Assembly: GCA_040398845.1 (NCBI GenBank)
Contig: JBBATH010000001.1
Coordinates: 372,001-436,000, forward strand
DNA: 64,000 nucleotides
Reading direction: 5' to 3'
From: WLND01 sp040398845
GTDB taxonomy: Bacteria > Actinomycetota > Actinomycetes > S36-B12
The notes under the pieces were generated by a model that was not told the origin of the DNA, did not search any database, and saw nothing but the letters and a program-made list of their open reading frames with translations. Position 1 is the first letter of the stretch. The number at the start of each line of letters is the position of its first letter. This document shows positions 43,477 through 54,898 of the stretch, in pieces. The position numbers and the translations under genes were made by a program.

Positions 43477-43502
43477 CCCGTCCGGAGAGACGGGGAAGGA
43501 GG
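43477..43502 (+). promoter_or_regulatory. PyrR-binding RNA hairpin with adjoining ribosome site
   Basis: CCCGTC (43477-43482) pairs with GACGGG (43489-43494). The CGGAGAG region in the loop and 3' side resembles the PyrR-recognised RNA consensus (C-N-GAGAG). The ribosome site GAAGGAGG (43495-43502) directly abuts the stem, 6 nt before the pyrR GTG. This is the layout expected for translational repression by PyrR when pyrimidine nucleotides are high, as described in mycobacteria. Confidence 0.75.
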
Positions 43503-43508
43503 TCCCTC

Positions 43509-44084
43509 GTGGATGTTTCGCGTTCGCACGTCGTCCTTGATGATGCTGACGTTGGTCGCGCCATTCGCCGGATCGCCCATGAAATAGTCGAACGAGCCCG
43601 CGGTTCCGAGGACCTCGTCCTTCTTGGGGTTCCGACTCGAGGCGTCCCGCTTGCATACCGGATCGCTGAAGCGATCGCCCTTACCGAAGGCAGGTCTGTC
43701 CCAGTTGGGTCGCTCGACATCACCCTGTACCGCGATGACTTGAGGCTGCGGCCAGCTCGACCTCTGGAGTACACGTCGATTCCGCCTGAGGGCATCGATG
43801 CGAAGACCGTCATCCTCGTCGACGATGTTCTGTTTTCGGGCCGAACGGTCCGAGCTGCCCTTGATGCGCTCAATGACCTAGGTCGGCCCGCCGCAGTGCG
43901 CTTGGCCGTCCTCATCGACCGGGGGCATCGAGAGCTCCCGATCCGCCCTGATTTCGTCGGGAAGAACATCCCGACGTCGATAGCTGAAGCCGTGAGAGTC
44001 GAGGTGGCCGAGATCGATGGCGTGGATCGGGTGACGATCCTCGGTGCATTGGACGACCCGGGGGATCGGGGGGATCAGCGGTGA
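43509..44084 (+). CDS. pyrR: Pyrimidine operon regulator / uracil phosphoribosyltransferase PyrR
   Basis: RNA-binding regulator of the operon with residual UPRTase activity. 191 residues. The PRPP-binding motif is TVILVDDVLFSGRTVRAALDAL (about residues 99-120); GVPTRGVPLAYRIAEAI is the other type I PRTase segment. The basic patch needed for RNA binding is consistent with conserved arginines in the N-terminal third. The GTG has the strongest ribosome site in the window and lies beside the predicted PyrR target. Overlaps pyrB by 4 nt. Confidence 0.96.
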   Translation: MDVSRSHVVLDDADVGRAIRRIAHEIVERARGSEDLVLLGVPTRGVPLAYRIAEAIALTEGRSVPVGSLDITLYRDDLRLRPARPLEYTSIPPEGIDAKTVILVDDVLFSGRTVRAALDALNDLGRPAAVRLAVLIDRGHRELPIRPDFVGKNIPTSIAEAVRVEVAEIDGVDRVTILGALDDPGDRGDQR

Positions 44085-45022
44085 AGCATCTGCTGTCTGC
44101 CGGGGACCTCACGCGTGATGATGCCGTTCTCATCCTTGACACGGCGGCTGAACTCGCAACCGTCACCGACCGATCAGTGAAGAAACTTCCGACGCTCCGC
44201 GGCCGCACGGTGGTCAATCTTTTCTTTGAGGACTCGACCCGAACTCGCATCTCCTTTGAGGTCGCAGCGAAGCGCCTATCCGCCGACGTCATCAACTTCG
44301 CCGCCAAGGGTTCATCGGTGTCGAAGGGCGAGAGCCTGAAGGACACCGCCCTTACCCTCGAGGCGATCGGGGCCGATGCTGTCGTCATCCGCCACGGCTC
44401 CTCAGGTGCGCCCCACCGACTCGCGAGGGCGGGCTGGATCGGCGGAAGTGTGATCAATGCAGGTGATGGGACGCATGAGCACCCAACGCAGGCACTGCTC
44501 GATGCTTTCACTCTTCGTCGTCACCTACGTGGAGGCCAGGGCGATCTCACGGGGGTCCGTGTGACGATCGTCGGCGACATCTTGCACAGTCGCGTTGCGC
44601 GTTCGAATGTGCTTCTCCTTCGTACGCTTGGGGCGCACGTCACCGTTGTCGCGCCGCCCACGCTCCTCCCCCTTGGAATCGGTGACTGGCCGTGCGACGT
44701 CACGTACGACATGGACTCGGCACTGCCCGAAGCCGATGCAGTGATGATGCTGCGGGTTCAAGGTGAGCGAATGCGAGCCGCCTACTTTCCCTCAGCCAAT
44801 GAGTACAGTCGGGCCTACGGGCTCGATGCCCAACGGCTGCGTGCAATGCGACCGGATTCGATCGTCATGCACCCTGGTCCGATGAACCGCGGGATGGAGA
44901 TCTCGGCCGACGTAGCCGATAGTGACCGCTCGGTCATCCTCGAGCAGGTCGCGAACGGCGTGAGCGTGCGAATGGCCGTGCTGTACCTGTTGCTCGGTGG
45001 CGATATGAAGGGGCAAGGCTGA
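44081..45022 (+). CDS. pyrB: Aspartate carbamoyltransferase catalytic subunit PyrB
   Basis: Carbamoyl phosphate plus aspartate to carbamoyl aspartate. 313 residues. The carbamoyl-phosphate site is FFEDSTRTRISFEVAAKRL, with HPTQALLDAFTLR and MHPGPMNRGMEI as further signatures. No pyrI regulatory subunit is adjacent, as expected for Gram-positive ATCase. GTG start; its TGA shares a base with the pyrC ATG. Confidence 0.97.
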   Translation: MKHLLSAGDLTRDDAVLILDTAAELATVTDRSVKKLPTLRGRTVVNLFFEDSTRTRISFEVAAKRLSADVINFAAKGSSVSKGESLKDTALTLEAIGADAVVIRHGSSGAPHRLARAGWIGGSVINAGDGTHEHPTQALLDAFTLRRHLRGGQGDLTGVRVTIVGDILHSRVARSNVLLLRTLGAHVTVVAPPTLLPLGIGDWPCDVTYDMDSALPEADAVMMLRVQGERMRAAYFPSANEYSRAYGLDAQRLRAMRPDSIVMHPGPMNRGMEISADVADSDRSVILEQVANGVSVRMAVLYLLLGGDMKGQG

Positions 45023-46305
45023 TGACCGCGCTGGTACTGCGAGGGGTTCGTCCCTACGGTGAGGATCCCGTCGATCTCGTCATTGAAGGCGGCGTGATCG
45101 CGGAGATCAGCCGGGCTGGTTCGGCGTCGGGCCGAATCGTCGAGGCGGATGGCCTCGTCGCCCTGCCGGGGCTCGTCGATCTGCATACGCACCTGCGCGA
45201 GCCAGGCCGCGAGGATGCCGAGACGATCGAGACGGGCTCGCGTGCGGCCGCGCTCGGCGGGTTCACGTGCGTCCACGCCATGGCAAACACCGATCCCGTG
45301 GCCGACACCGCCGGTGTCGTTGAACAGGTGTGGCGGCTAGGACAGCGGGCCGGCCTTGTCGATGTGCGCCCCGTCGGAGCCGTCACGACTGGGCTCCTCG
45401 GCGAGCAGATGGCCGAACTCGGGGCGATGGCGCACTCAACGGCGCGAGTTCGCGTCTTCAGCGATGACGGGAAATGTGTCCACGATGCAGTGCTCATGCG
45501 GCGGGCACTGGAGTATGTGAAAGCCTTCGGGGGCGTGATCGCCCAGCATGCGCAAGAACCGCGACTCACCGAGAACGCTCAGATGAACGAGGGAATCTTG
45601 TCAGGGGTGCTCGGACTCACCGGCTGGCCGTCAGTAGCGGAGGAGGCGATCATTGCCCGTGACGTGCTCCTTGCTGAGCATGTGGGGTCTCGGCTGCACA
45701 TCTGCCACGTCTCGACTGCCGGCTCGGTCGAGGTCATCCGCTGGGCGAAGGCCCGCGGTATCGATGTGACCGCTGAGGTGACCCCCCACCATCTCATCCT
45801 CACCGAGGATCTCGTCGCGAGCTATGACCCGATCTACAAGGTGAATCCGCCCCTGCGCACCCACGATGATGTGGCGGCCCTTCGAATGGCCGTAGCCGAC
45901 GGCACCATCGATGCGATCGCCACCGACCACGCACCGCATCCGAACGAGGACAAAGACTGTGAGTGGGCGGCGGCGGCTTTTGGAATGCTCGGGCTTCAGA
46001 CGGCGCTCAGCGTCGCACAGCACACGCTGGTCGAGTCGGGACTCCTCGACTGGCGAGGCCTTGCCGACCGAATGTCCGTCCGGCCGGCACGCATCGGTGG
46101 AGTGTTGGCGCAAGGGCAGAGGCTTGAGCCAGGTGCGCCAGCCCACGTTTGCGTTCTCGACGCCTCCGCTCGCTGGGTCGTTGATCCGGATGTCGTGGCG
46201 TCCAAGAGCCGCAACACCCCATTTACCTCGATGGGACTTCCCGGATCCGTCCGCCATGTCATCTTCGGTGGCATCCCCACCGTCATTGATGGAGCGCTCG
46301 CGTGA
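45022..46305 (+). CDS. pyrC: Dihydroorotase PyrC
   Basis: Zinc amidohydrolase, type I dihydroorotase. 427 residues. Zinc ligands are in GLVDLHTHLREPGREDAETIETGSRAAALGGFT and later HICHVSTAGSVEVIRWA and ATDHAPH. Shares one base with pyrB (TGATG) and overlaps carA by 4 nt, so the products may be made in balanced amounts. Confidence 0.97.
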   Translation: MTALVLRGVRPYGEDPVDLVIEGGVIAEISRAGSASGRIVEADGLVALPGLVDLHTHLREPGREDAETIETGSRAAALGGFTCVHAMANTDPVADTAGVVEQVWRLGQRAGLVDVRPVGAVTTGLLGEQMAELGAMAHSTARVRVFSDDGKCVHDAVLMRRALEYVKAFGGVIAQHAQEPRLTENAQMNEGILSGVLGLTGWPSVAEEAIIARDVLLAEHVGSRLHICHVSTAGSVEVIRWAKARGIDVTAEVTPHHLILTEDLVASYDPIYKVNPPLRTHDDVAALRMAVADGTIDAIATDHAPHPNEDKDCEWAAAAFGMLGLQTALSVAQHTLVESGLLDWRGLADRMSVRPARIGGVLAQGQRLEPGAPAHVCVLDASARWVVDPDVVASKSRNTPFTSMGLPGSVRHVIFGGIPTVIDGALA

Positions 46306-47425
46306 GGCGCCGCGAACGGGCGGTGCTCGTGCTCGAGGACGGAACCACGATGCGGGGGGCCGCGTACGGGGCCATCGGATCGACCTTCGGAGAGGCGGTC
46401 TTCTCGACCGGCATGACCGGCTATCAGGAGACCCTCACAGATCCGTCGTACCATCGGCAGATCGTTGTGATGACCGCCCCGCACATTGGCAACACCGGAC
46501 TGAATGATGAGGATCCGGAGTCCACGCGCATCTGGGTGAGCGGGTACATCGTCCGTGATCCCTCCCGAATCACGTCCAACTGGCGAGCGACGAGGGGACT
46601 AGAGGACGAGCTGCGAGATAAGGGCGTGGTGGGGCTCTGCGATGTCGACACGAGGGCCCTCACCCGCAGGCTGCGTGAGCGGGGTGCGATGCGCATAGGC
46701 ATCTTCTCGGGGGGCCAGGCTCACGCGCCCGTCGACGACCTTCTGGAACAGGTGCTGGCCAGTCCCGTCATGACAGGAGCCGATCTCGCTGGCGAAGTGA
46801 GCACCACCGCTCCCTATCTCGTCCCTGCGGTCGGCGAGCGACGCCTCACTGTTGCGGCGATTGACCTAGGCATCAAGACCATGACCCCGCGACTCATGGC
46901 CAAGCGCGGTATCGACGTGCACGTGCTGCCCGCCGCCACATCGGCTCGCGATGTCCTTGGCCTTGGCGCCGACGGTGTCTTCTTCTCCAATGGTCCAGGG
47001 GATCCCGCTACCGCGGATCACGCAGTTAGCGTCATGGAAGCGGCCCTTGGAGCGAGCGTGCCAGTCTTCGGGATCTGCTTCGGTAACCAGATCCTCGGGC
47101 GAGCGCTGGGGCTAGGAACGTACAAGCTCAGGTACGGGCACCGTGGCATTAACCAGCCGGTGCAGGACCTTCGTACCGGCAAGATCGAGATCACCGCGCA
47201 CAATCACGGATTTGCTGTTGATGCTCCGCGGGAAGGGATCTTCCAGACTCCGTTCGGGTCGGCGCGAGTGAGTCATGTGTGTCGCAACGACGATGTCGTC
47301 GAGGGCCTTGAATGCCTTGATGTCCCGGCTTTTAGTGTCCAGTACCATCCGGAAGCGGCGGCGGGTCCCCATGATGCGTCATCGCTCTTTGACGAGTTCG
47401 TTGACCTCATGCAGCGGAGCAACTG

Positions 47426-47426
<1 letters not shown>
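46302..47426 (+). CDS. carA: Carbamoyl-phosphate synthase small (glutaminase) subunit CarA
   Basis: Supplies ammonia from glutamine to CarB. 374 residues. The class I amidotransferase triad is visible: Cys in PVFGICFGNQILGRALG, and His/Glu in SVQYHPEAAAGPHD. YGHRGINQPVQDL and HNHGFAVD are conserved. The GTG start overlaps pyrC by 4 nt; the TGA shares one base with the carB ATG. Confidence 0.97.
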
Positions 47427-50782
<3,356 letters not shown>

Positions 50783-50785
50783 ACC

Positions 50786-51640
50786 GTGCCTATCCAGTTG
50801 CGCGCCGAGGTTCTTGACGTCCGCAAGTCGGGCGCGTACTCGGTGCTCTCGCTGACGGCAGCCGGGATGCCGGAGATGGCCCGCCCCGGACACTTCGTCA
50901 CGGTGTCCATGGGGGGCGAGGAGAGCAGCATGCTGCTCCGGCGTGCCTTCGCGATTTATCAGGTGAAGTCTCGCGGCGTCTACGGAGGCACCCTTGAGCT
51001 CGTGGTTGGGGTTGAGGGTCAGGGAACAAAGTGGCTGAGCGAACGCCGTCGGCATGACATCCTCGACATCGTCGGTCCACTTGGCCGGCCGTTCATCCTG
51101 CCCAAGGAGCGGGTCCCCTGTGTGCTCGTCGCCGGTGGCTACGGTGCCGCCGGAATGTTCATGCTCGCTGAACAGCTGCGTGATCGGGGATGCCGTGTCG
51201 ATGTCGTCATGGGAGCCTCCTCCGAGTCAAAACTCTTCGGCGTTCTGGAGATGAAGCGAGCCTCGTCCAAGCTCATCATCACAACCGAAGATGGTTCATC
51301 GGGTGAGCGGGGCCGCGTCACCGATGTGCTCGGCTCAGTCATCGACAAGTCAGAGGCAGCGGTCGTGTACGCCTGTGGCCCCATGGGAATGCTGTCGGCG
51401 GTCGCTGGGATCGCTGCCGAGCACCGGGCCTACAGCCAGTGCTCGGTTGAGGAGGCGATGGCCTGTGGCATCGGGGTGTGCATGACGTGCGTGCTCCCGG
51501 TCATCGGCCCCGACGGCGTGACGCGCATGGTGCGGTCATGCGTGGAGGGTCCGGTCTTCCGCGGAGATCGGGTCCGCTGGAGCGATGTGGGCACTATCCC
51601 CGCTGACGCCTTCGGCGCACCGGTCACGGAAGAGCCATGA
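50786..51640 (+). CDS. pyrK: Dihydroorotate dehydrogenase electron transfer subunit PyrK
   Basis: FAD and 2Fe-2S subunit that passes electrons from dihydroorotate oxidation to NAD. 284 residues. The ferredoxin-reductase fold contains LVAGGYGAAGMFMLAEQL and VYACGPMGMLSAV, and the 2Fe-2S ligands are four cysteines in CSVEEAMACGIGVCMTC plus the later RSCVEGPVF. It overlaps pyrD by 4 nt. This makes the dihydroorotate dehydrogenase here class 1B, not the quinone-linked class 2 enzyme known from mycobacteria. Confidence 0.93.
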   Translation: MPIQLRAEVLDVRKSGAYSVLSLTAAGMPEMARPGHFVTVSMGGEESSMLLRRAFAIYQVKSRGVYGGTLELVVGVEGQGTKWLSERRRHDILDIVGPLGRPFILPKERVPCVLVAGGYGAAGMFMLAEQLRDRGCRVDVVMGASSESKLFGVLEMKRASSKLIITTEDGSSGERGRVTDVLGSVIDKSEAAVVYACGPMGMLSAVAGIAAEHRAYSQCSVEEAMACGIGVCMTCVLPVIGPDGVTRMVRSCVEGPVFRGDRVRWSDVGTIPADAFGAPVTEEP

Positions 51641-52974
51641 GCCCGGCCGTCATCGGACGCGGGCCGGTGGGCTCCACCTCGGAGACTCCTCGCATGGACA
51701 TGTCGACCTCACTCGGCTCCATGCACCTCGATGCACCTGTCCTCACCGCCTCGGGTTGCGCTGCGTCCGGCCGGGAGCTTGACGAGTACTTCGACATCAC
51801 TCACCTCGGTGCGATCGTGACGAAGAGCATCATGCTCCATCCCCGTGCCGGACGTCCCACTCCGCGGATGGCAGAGACGCCGAGCGGCATGCTCAACTCC
51901 ATCGGCCTCCAAGGCCCTGGCCTTGAAGCGTTCATCGAGACCGACCTCGCTTGGCTTGAGCAGCGCGGCGGCAGGGTCATCGTGTCGATTGCTGGCGGCT
52001 CGGTCGAGGAGTACGTGAAGATCGCCCAGAAGCTCAGGTACGTATCGGGAATTGACGCCATTGAGGTGAATATCTCATGCCCAAACGTCGAGGACCGCGG
52101 GCAGGTCTTCGCCTGCAACCCTGAGGCGGCGTCGCAGGTCATCCAGGCTGTCCGCCGTCATGTCGATCCGCATACCCCTGTCCTCGCGAAACTTTCGCCT
52201 GACGTCACCGACATCACTGACATCGCGCACGCAGTCGTGCGCGCTGGTGCCAGTGGGTTGTCCGTCATCAATACCGCCTTGGGCATGGTCATCGACGTTG
52301 ATCGCATGCGCCCGGCCCTCGCGGGTGTAACCGGCGGGCTCAGCGGTCCGGCAATCCGACCGATCGCCGTGCGCTGTGTCTGGCAGATTCGCCAGGCCAT
52401 GCCCAAGATCCCCATCCTCGGCATGGGCGGCATCCGCACTGGACTCGATGCACTGCAGTTCATCTTGGCTGGCGCGAATGCTGTCTCGGTCGGTACGGCC
52501 ACCTTCAATGATCCGTCCGCCCCGATCCGGGTGCAACGCGAGTTGGCTCAAGCGCTGCACGAGCGAGGATTCACCTCCCTAGCGCAGGCAATCTCCTACG
52601 CCCATCGAGAGCATGACGTTCCTGAGCCACTCATGGCCGAAATCGCGGCGGCCGAGTCAGCCGAAAACTCCGAGGTGGGGGACGAGCAGGCCATCGAGGT
52701 TACGAGGATCATTCAGGGCTCGGAGGTCCATGTCAACGATGCCCATGGTGCCCACGGTGCCCGCGGTGCCCGCGGTGCCCACGGCGCCCACGATGCCCAC
52801 GATGTCCACGGTGCCCAGGATGCCCACGATGGGCTCGATGACCGCAGGCCTGTGGCCGAAGTGGTGCAGATTCGACGCGATACCGCGAGCGAGCCCTTTG
52901 ACCAGTACAAGGATTTCGCCGAGGCGAAGGCGGCTGACGAAAATCGCTCCGATCTTGCGCCGGAGCCGCAGTGA
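51637..52974 (+). CDS. pyrD: Dihydroorotate dehydrogenase, class 1B catalytic subunit, with repeat-bearing C-terminal tail
   Basis: FMN enzyme, dihydroorotate to orotate. 445 residues, about 130 more than typical class 1B PyrD. The catalytic Cys is in IEVNISCPNVEDRG, and phosphate-binding GMGGIRTGLDALQFILAGANAVSVGTA is clear. The catalytic barrel ends near residue 330. The tail then includes ten tandem triplets of the form (Gly/Asp)-Ala-(His/Arg/Gln) at residues 368-397, followed by an acidic stretch. The repeat is encoded by a 9-bp DNA repeat. The tail looks disordered and could bind metal; no role is known. Partner PyrK is upstream. Confidence 0.93.
   Translation: MSPAVIGRGPVGSTSETPRMDMSTSLGSMHLDAPVLTASGCAASGRELDEYFDITHLGAIVTKSIMLHPRAGRPTPRMAETPSGMLNSIGLQGPGLEAFIETDLAWLEQRGGRVIVSIAGGSVEEYVKIAQKLRYVSGIDAIEVNISCPNVEDRGQVFACNPEAASQVIQAVRRHVDPHTPVLAKLSPDVTDITDIAHAVVRAGASGLSVINTALGMVIDVDRMRPALAGVTGGLSGPAIRPIAVRCVWQIRQAMPKIPILGMGGIRTGLDALQFILAGANAVSVGTATFNDPSAPIRVQRELAQALHERGFTSLAQAISYAHREHDVPEPLMAEIAAAESAENSEVGDEQAIEVTRIIQGSEVHVNDAHGAHGARGARGAHGAHDAHDVHGAQDAHDGLDDRRPVAEVVQIRRDTASEPFDQYKDFAEAKAADENRSDLAPEPQ
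52738..52827 (+). repeat. 9-bp tandem repeat inside pyrD
   Basis: Ten imperfect copies of a GGTGCCCAC-like unit, all in frame, encode the triplets DAH GAH GAR GAR GAH GAH DAH DVH GAQ DAH. Copies differ mainly by single substitutions, as in a minisatellite that could vary in copy number by slippage. Confidence 0.85.
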
Positions 52975-53011
52975 AGCGCCGCGTGGCGTCGCGGGCAACG
53001 ACCTTTCTCAC

Positions 53012-53776
53012 ATGACCGGGATTACTGCCGGCCCCATCGCAGTCGCACTCGATGCACCGAACCTCACCGTTCTGGCCGCTTGGACCAGGGCCGTGACGCC
53101 GTACGTGTCGACACTCAAGGTGGGGTTGGAGGTGTTCTGCCGCGACGGCGCGGCATCTGTCGAGGCGGCGCGCGCAGCGGCGTTTGCCGTCACAGGCCAA
53201 TCGCCAGACATTTTCCTCGACCTCAAACTTCACGACATCCCGGCGACGGTCGCGGGCGCAGCGAGAGCCGTAGCTCACCTTGCTCCCACATTCCTCACTG
53301 TTCATGCGTCCGGGGGCTCGCAGATGATCACTGCGGCAGTAGAGGCGCTCCCGGAAACGCGCATCACTGCGGTCACCGTGTTGACCTCCCTCGACGAAGA
53401 GTCGCTTGAGTCGATCGGCATGGCTGGCCCAGCGCTCGATGTGGCCGTGCGGCTCGCGGTTCTCGCAACTCGTGCGGGGGCCGGTGCCATCGTCTGCTCC
53501 CCGCGCGAGGTGGCGGCGATCCGGGCCGCGGTTTCCTCCGACATCGTGCTCATCACGCCAGGTGTGCGTCCGGCTGGCGCCTCGGACGACGACCAGCGGC
53601 GGACCGCGACCCCCGAGCAGGCGCTCGCCGATGGGGCCGACCTGCTCGTCATCGGCCGCCCGATCACCGGAGCCGCCGACGTGGGGGCGGCTGCGGCAGC
53701 ACTGGCGTCCACCTGCCGGGTTGCCCTCGACGCCCGAACTGTTCGCGTCGGTCATGGGGCTCAGGTCGCTCCATGA
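53012..53776 (+). CDS. pyrF: Orotidine 5'-phosphate decarboxylase PyrF (type 2)
   Basis: Last step of UMP synthesis. 254 residues from ATG 53012. The catalytic Asp/Lys array reads DIFLDLKLHDIPATVAGAARAV, and the phosphate site includes ITPGVRPAG. A longer open frame begins at 52613 but covers the pyrD tail in another frame and is a shadow. 37-nt gap after pyrD, the largest in the pyr operon. Overlaps mihF by 4 nt. Confidence 0.95.
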   Translation: MTGITAGPIAVALDAPNLTVLAAWTRAVTPYVSTLKVGLEVFCRDGAASVEAARAAAFAVTGQSPDIFLDLKLHDIPATVAGAARAVAHLAPTFLTVHASGGSQMITAAVEALPETRITAVTVLTSLDEESLESIGMAGPALDVAVRLAVLATRAGAGAIVCSPREVAAIRAAVSSDIVLITPGVRPAGASDDDQRRTATPEQALADGADLLVIGRPITGAADVGAAAAALASTCRVALDARTVRVGHGAQVAP

Positions 53777-54087
53777 CCGTTCCCGTCCGGACTGAAGACC
53801 AGCGGGCTTCGGCATTGCTGCGGGCAATGGAGGTACGCCAGGGGCGGGCAGAGCTTCGTCGGGCGCTGAAGGCCGGTCAAATCTCTGGCGCTGACATCAT
53901 CACAAGTACTGGAATGTCGGGGGAGTGGCATGGCGTTCGTGTCCGGTGGCTGCTGGAATCTCTCCCGAGAATTGGCCCGGCGCGTGCCGATTCGATCATG
54001 AGGAGGCTGGCCGTCGCAGAGACGCGTCGGCTTGGGGGCCTCACGGATCGTCAGCGCCATGAGTTGATCGAGGCGATCGAAGCATGA
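53773..54087 (+). CDS. mihF: Actinobacterial integration host factor mIHF
   Basis: Small nucleoid-associated DNA-binding protein, unrelated to enterobacterial IHF. 104 residues. A helical N-terminal arm (SALLRAMEVRQGRAELRRALKAGQ) precedes the helix-two-turns-helix-like element LPRIGPARADSIMRRLAVAETRRLGGLTDRQR, the family signature that contacts DNA. Its position between pyrF and gmk is conserved in Actinobacteria, and it supports the phylum assignment. Overlaps both neighbours by 4 nt. Confidence 0.94.
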   Translation: MTVPVRTEDQRASALLRAMEVRQGRAELRRALKAGQISGADIITSTGMSGEWHGVRVRWLLESLPRIGPARADSIMRRLAVAETRRLGGLTDRQRHELIEAIEA

Positions 54088-54638
54088 GCGGCGTGAGGGG
54101 GCCGCTGATGGTGGTGTCTGGACCATCTGGTGTGGGCAAGAGCACGGTTGTGCGAGCGCTCCTTGAGCGGATACCGCATGCATGGCTCTCGGTCTCGGCA
54201 ACGACCCGTCCGGCGCGGCCGGGCGAGGTCGATGGGGTCGACTACTTCTTCGTCGATTCAATGGGGTTTGACGCCATGATCGCCGCTGGCGATCTTCTGG
54301 AGTGGGCAGAGTTCGCCGGCAACCGGTACGGGACTCCGCGTGGGCCTGTCGGCGAGCAACGTGCGGCGGGGCGACCGGTCATCTTGGAGATTGAGGTTTC
54401 TGGGGCCCGGCAGGTTCGGCAGGCTGCTCATGACGCCCTGCTCGTGTTTCTCGCCCCGCCATCCTGGGAGATCCTACGTGCGAGGCTCCTCGGCCGTGGT
54501 ACAGAATCGCCGGAGGAGATCGCTCGTCGACTCGCCGTCGCGGAGCAGGAGTTGGCTGCGCGGGATGAGTTCGATCAGGTCGTTGTGAACACCAAGGTGC
54601 CGGACACCGTCGAAACGTTGGTAGGCTTCCTTGCATGA
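54084..54638 (+). CDS. gmk: Guanylate kinase
   Basis: GMP plus ATP to GDP plus ADP. 184 residues. P-loop VVSGPSGVGKSTVV near residue 11, GMP-binding SVSATTRPARPGEVDGVDYFFV, and LILEIEV-like VILEIEVSGARQVRQ. Overlaps mihF and rpoZ by 4 nt each (ATGA). Confidence 0.96.
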   Translation: MSGVRGPLMVVSGPSGVGKSTVVRALLERIPHAWLSVSATTRPARPGEVDGVDYFFVDSMGFDAMIAAGDLLEWAEFAGNRYGTPRGPVGEQRAAGRPVILEIEVSGARQVRQAAHDALLVFLAPPSWEILRARLLGRGTESPEEIARRLAVAEQELAARDEFDQVVVNTKVPDTVETLVGFLA

Positions 54639-54898
54639 GTTCAGCGCGCCCTGAGGGCATTACCCACCCGTCCATTGATGCGCTCCTCGAAAAGACTGAC
54701 TCTAAGTACTCGCTCGTCATTTACGCCTCCAAGCGTGCGCGACAGATCAATGCCTACTACTCCCAACTCGGCGAAGGCTTACTTGAGTATGTCGGTCCTC
54801 TTGTCGAGACCCACGTTCAAGAGAAGTCGCTCTCCATCGCCCTGCGTGAGATCGATGCGGGACTCCTTATCTCCGAGGCGGTCGAGGAGCCGGTCTGA
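54635..54898 (+). CDS. rpoZ: RNA polymerase omega subunit RpoZ
   Basis: Promotes assembly of the beta' subunit. 87 residues with the conserved IDALLEKTDSKYSLVIYASKRARQINAYYSQLGEGLLEYVGPLV core. Encoded between gmk and coaBC as in nearly all Actinobacteria. Its TGA forms the quadruplet CTGA with the proposed CTG start of coaBC. Confidence 0.96.
   Translation: MSSARPEGITHPSIDALLEKTDSKYSLVIYASKRARQINAYYSQLGEGLLEYVGPLVETHVQEKSLSIALREIDAGLLISEAVEEPV
54884..54889 (+). promoter_or_regulatory. Ribosome binding site for the coaBC CTG start
   Basis: GAGGAG lies 5 nt before CTG 54895, inside the end of rpoZ. No ATG, GTG or TTG exists in the coaBC frame between the upstream stop at 54847-54849 and 55057. 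Confidence 0.65.

Noticed and set aside
52613..53011. N-terminal extension of pyrF with VPAVPAVPTAP-type repeats
   Set aside because: It is the pyrD triplet repeat read in another frame. PyrF homology begins at ATG 53012.
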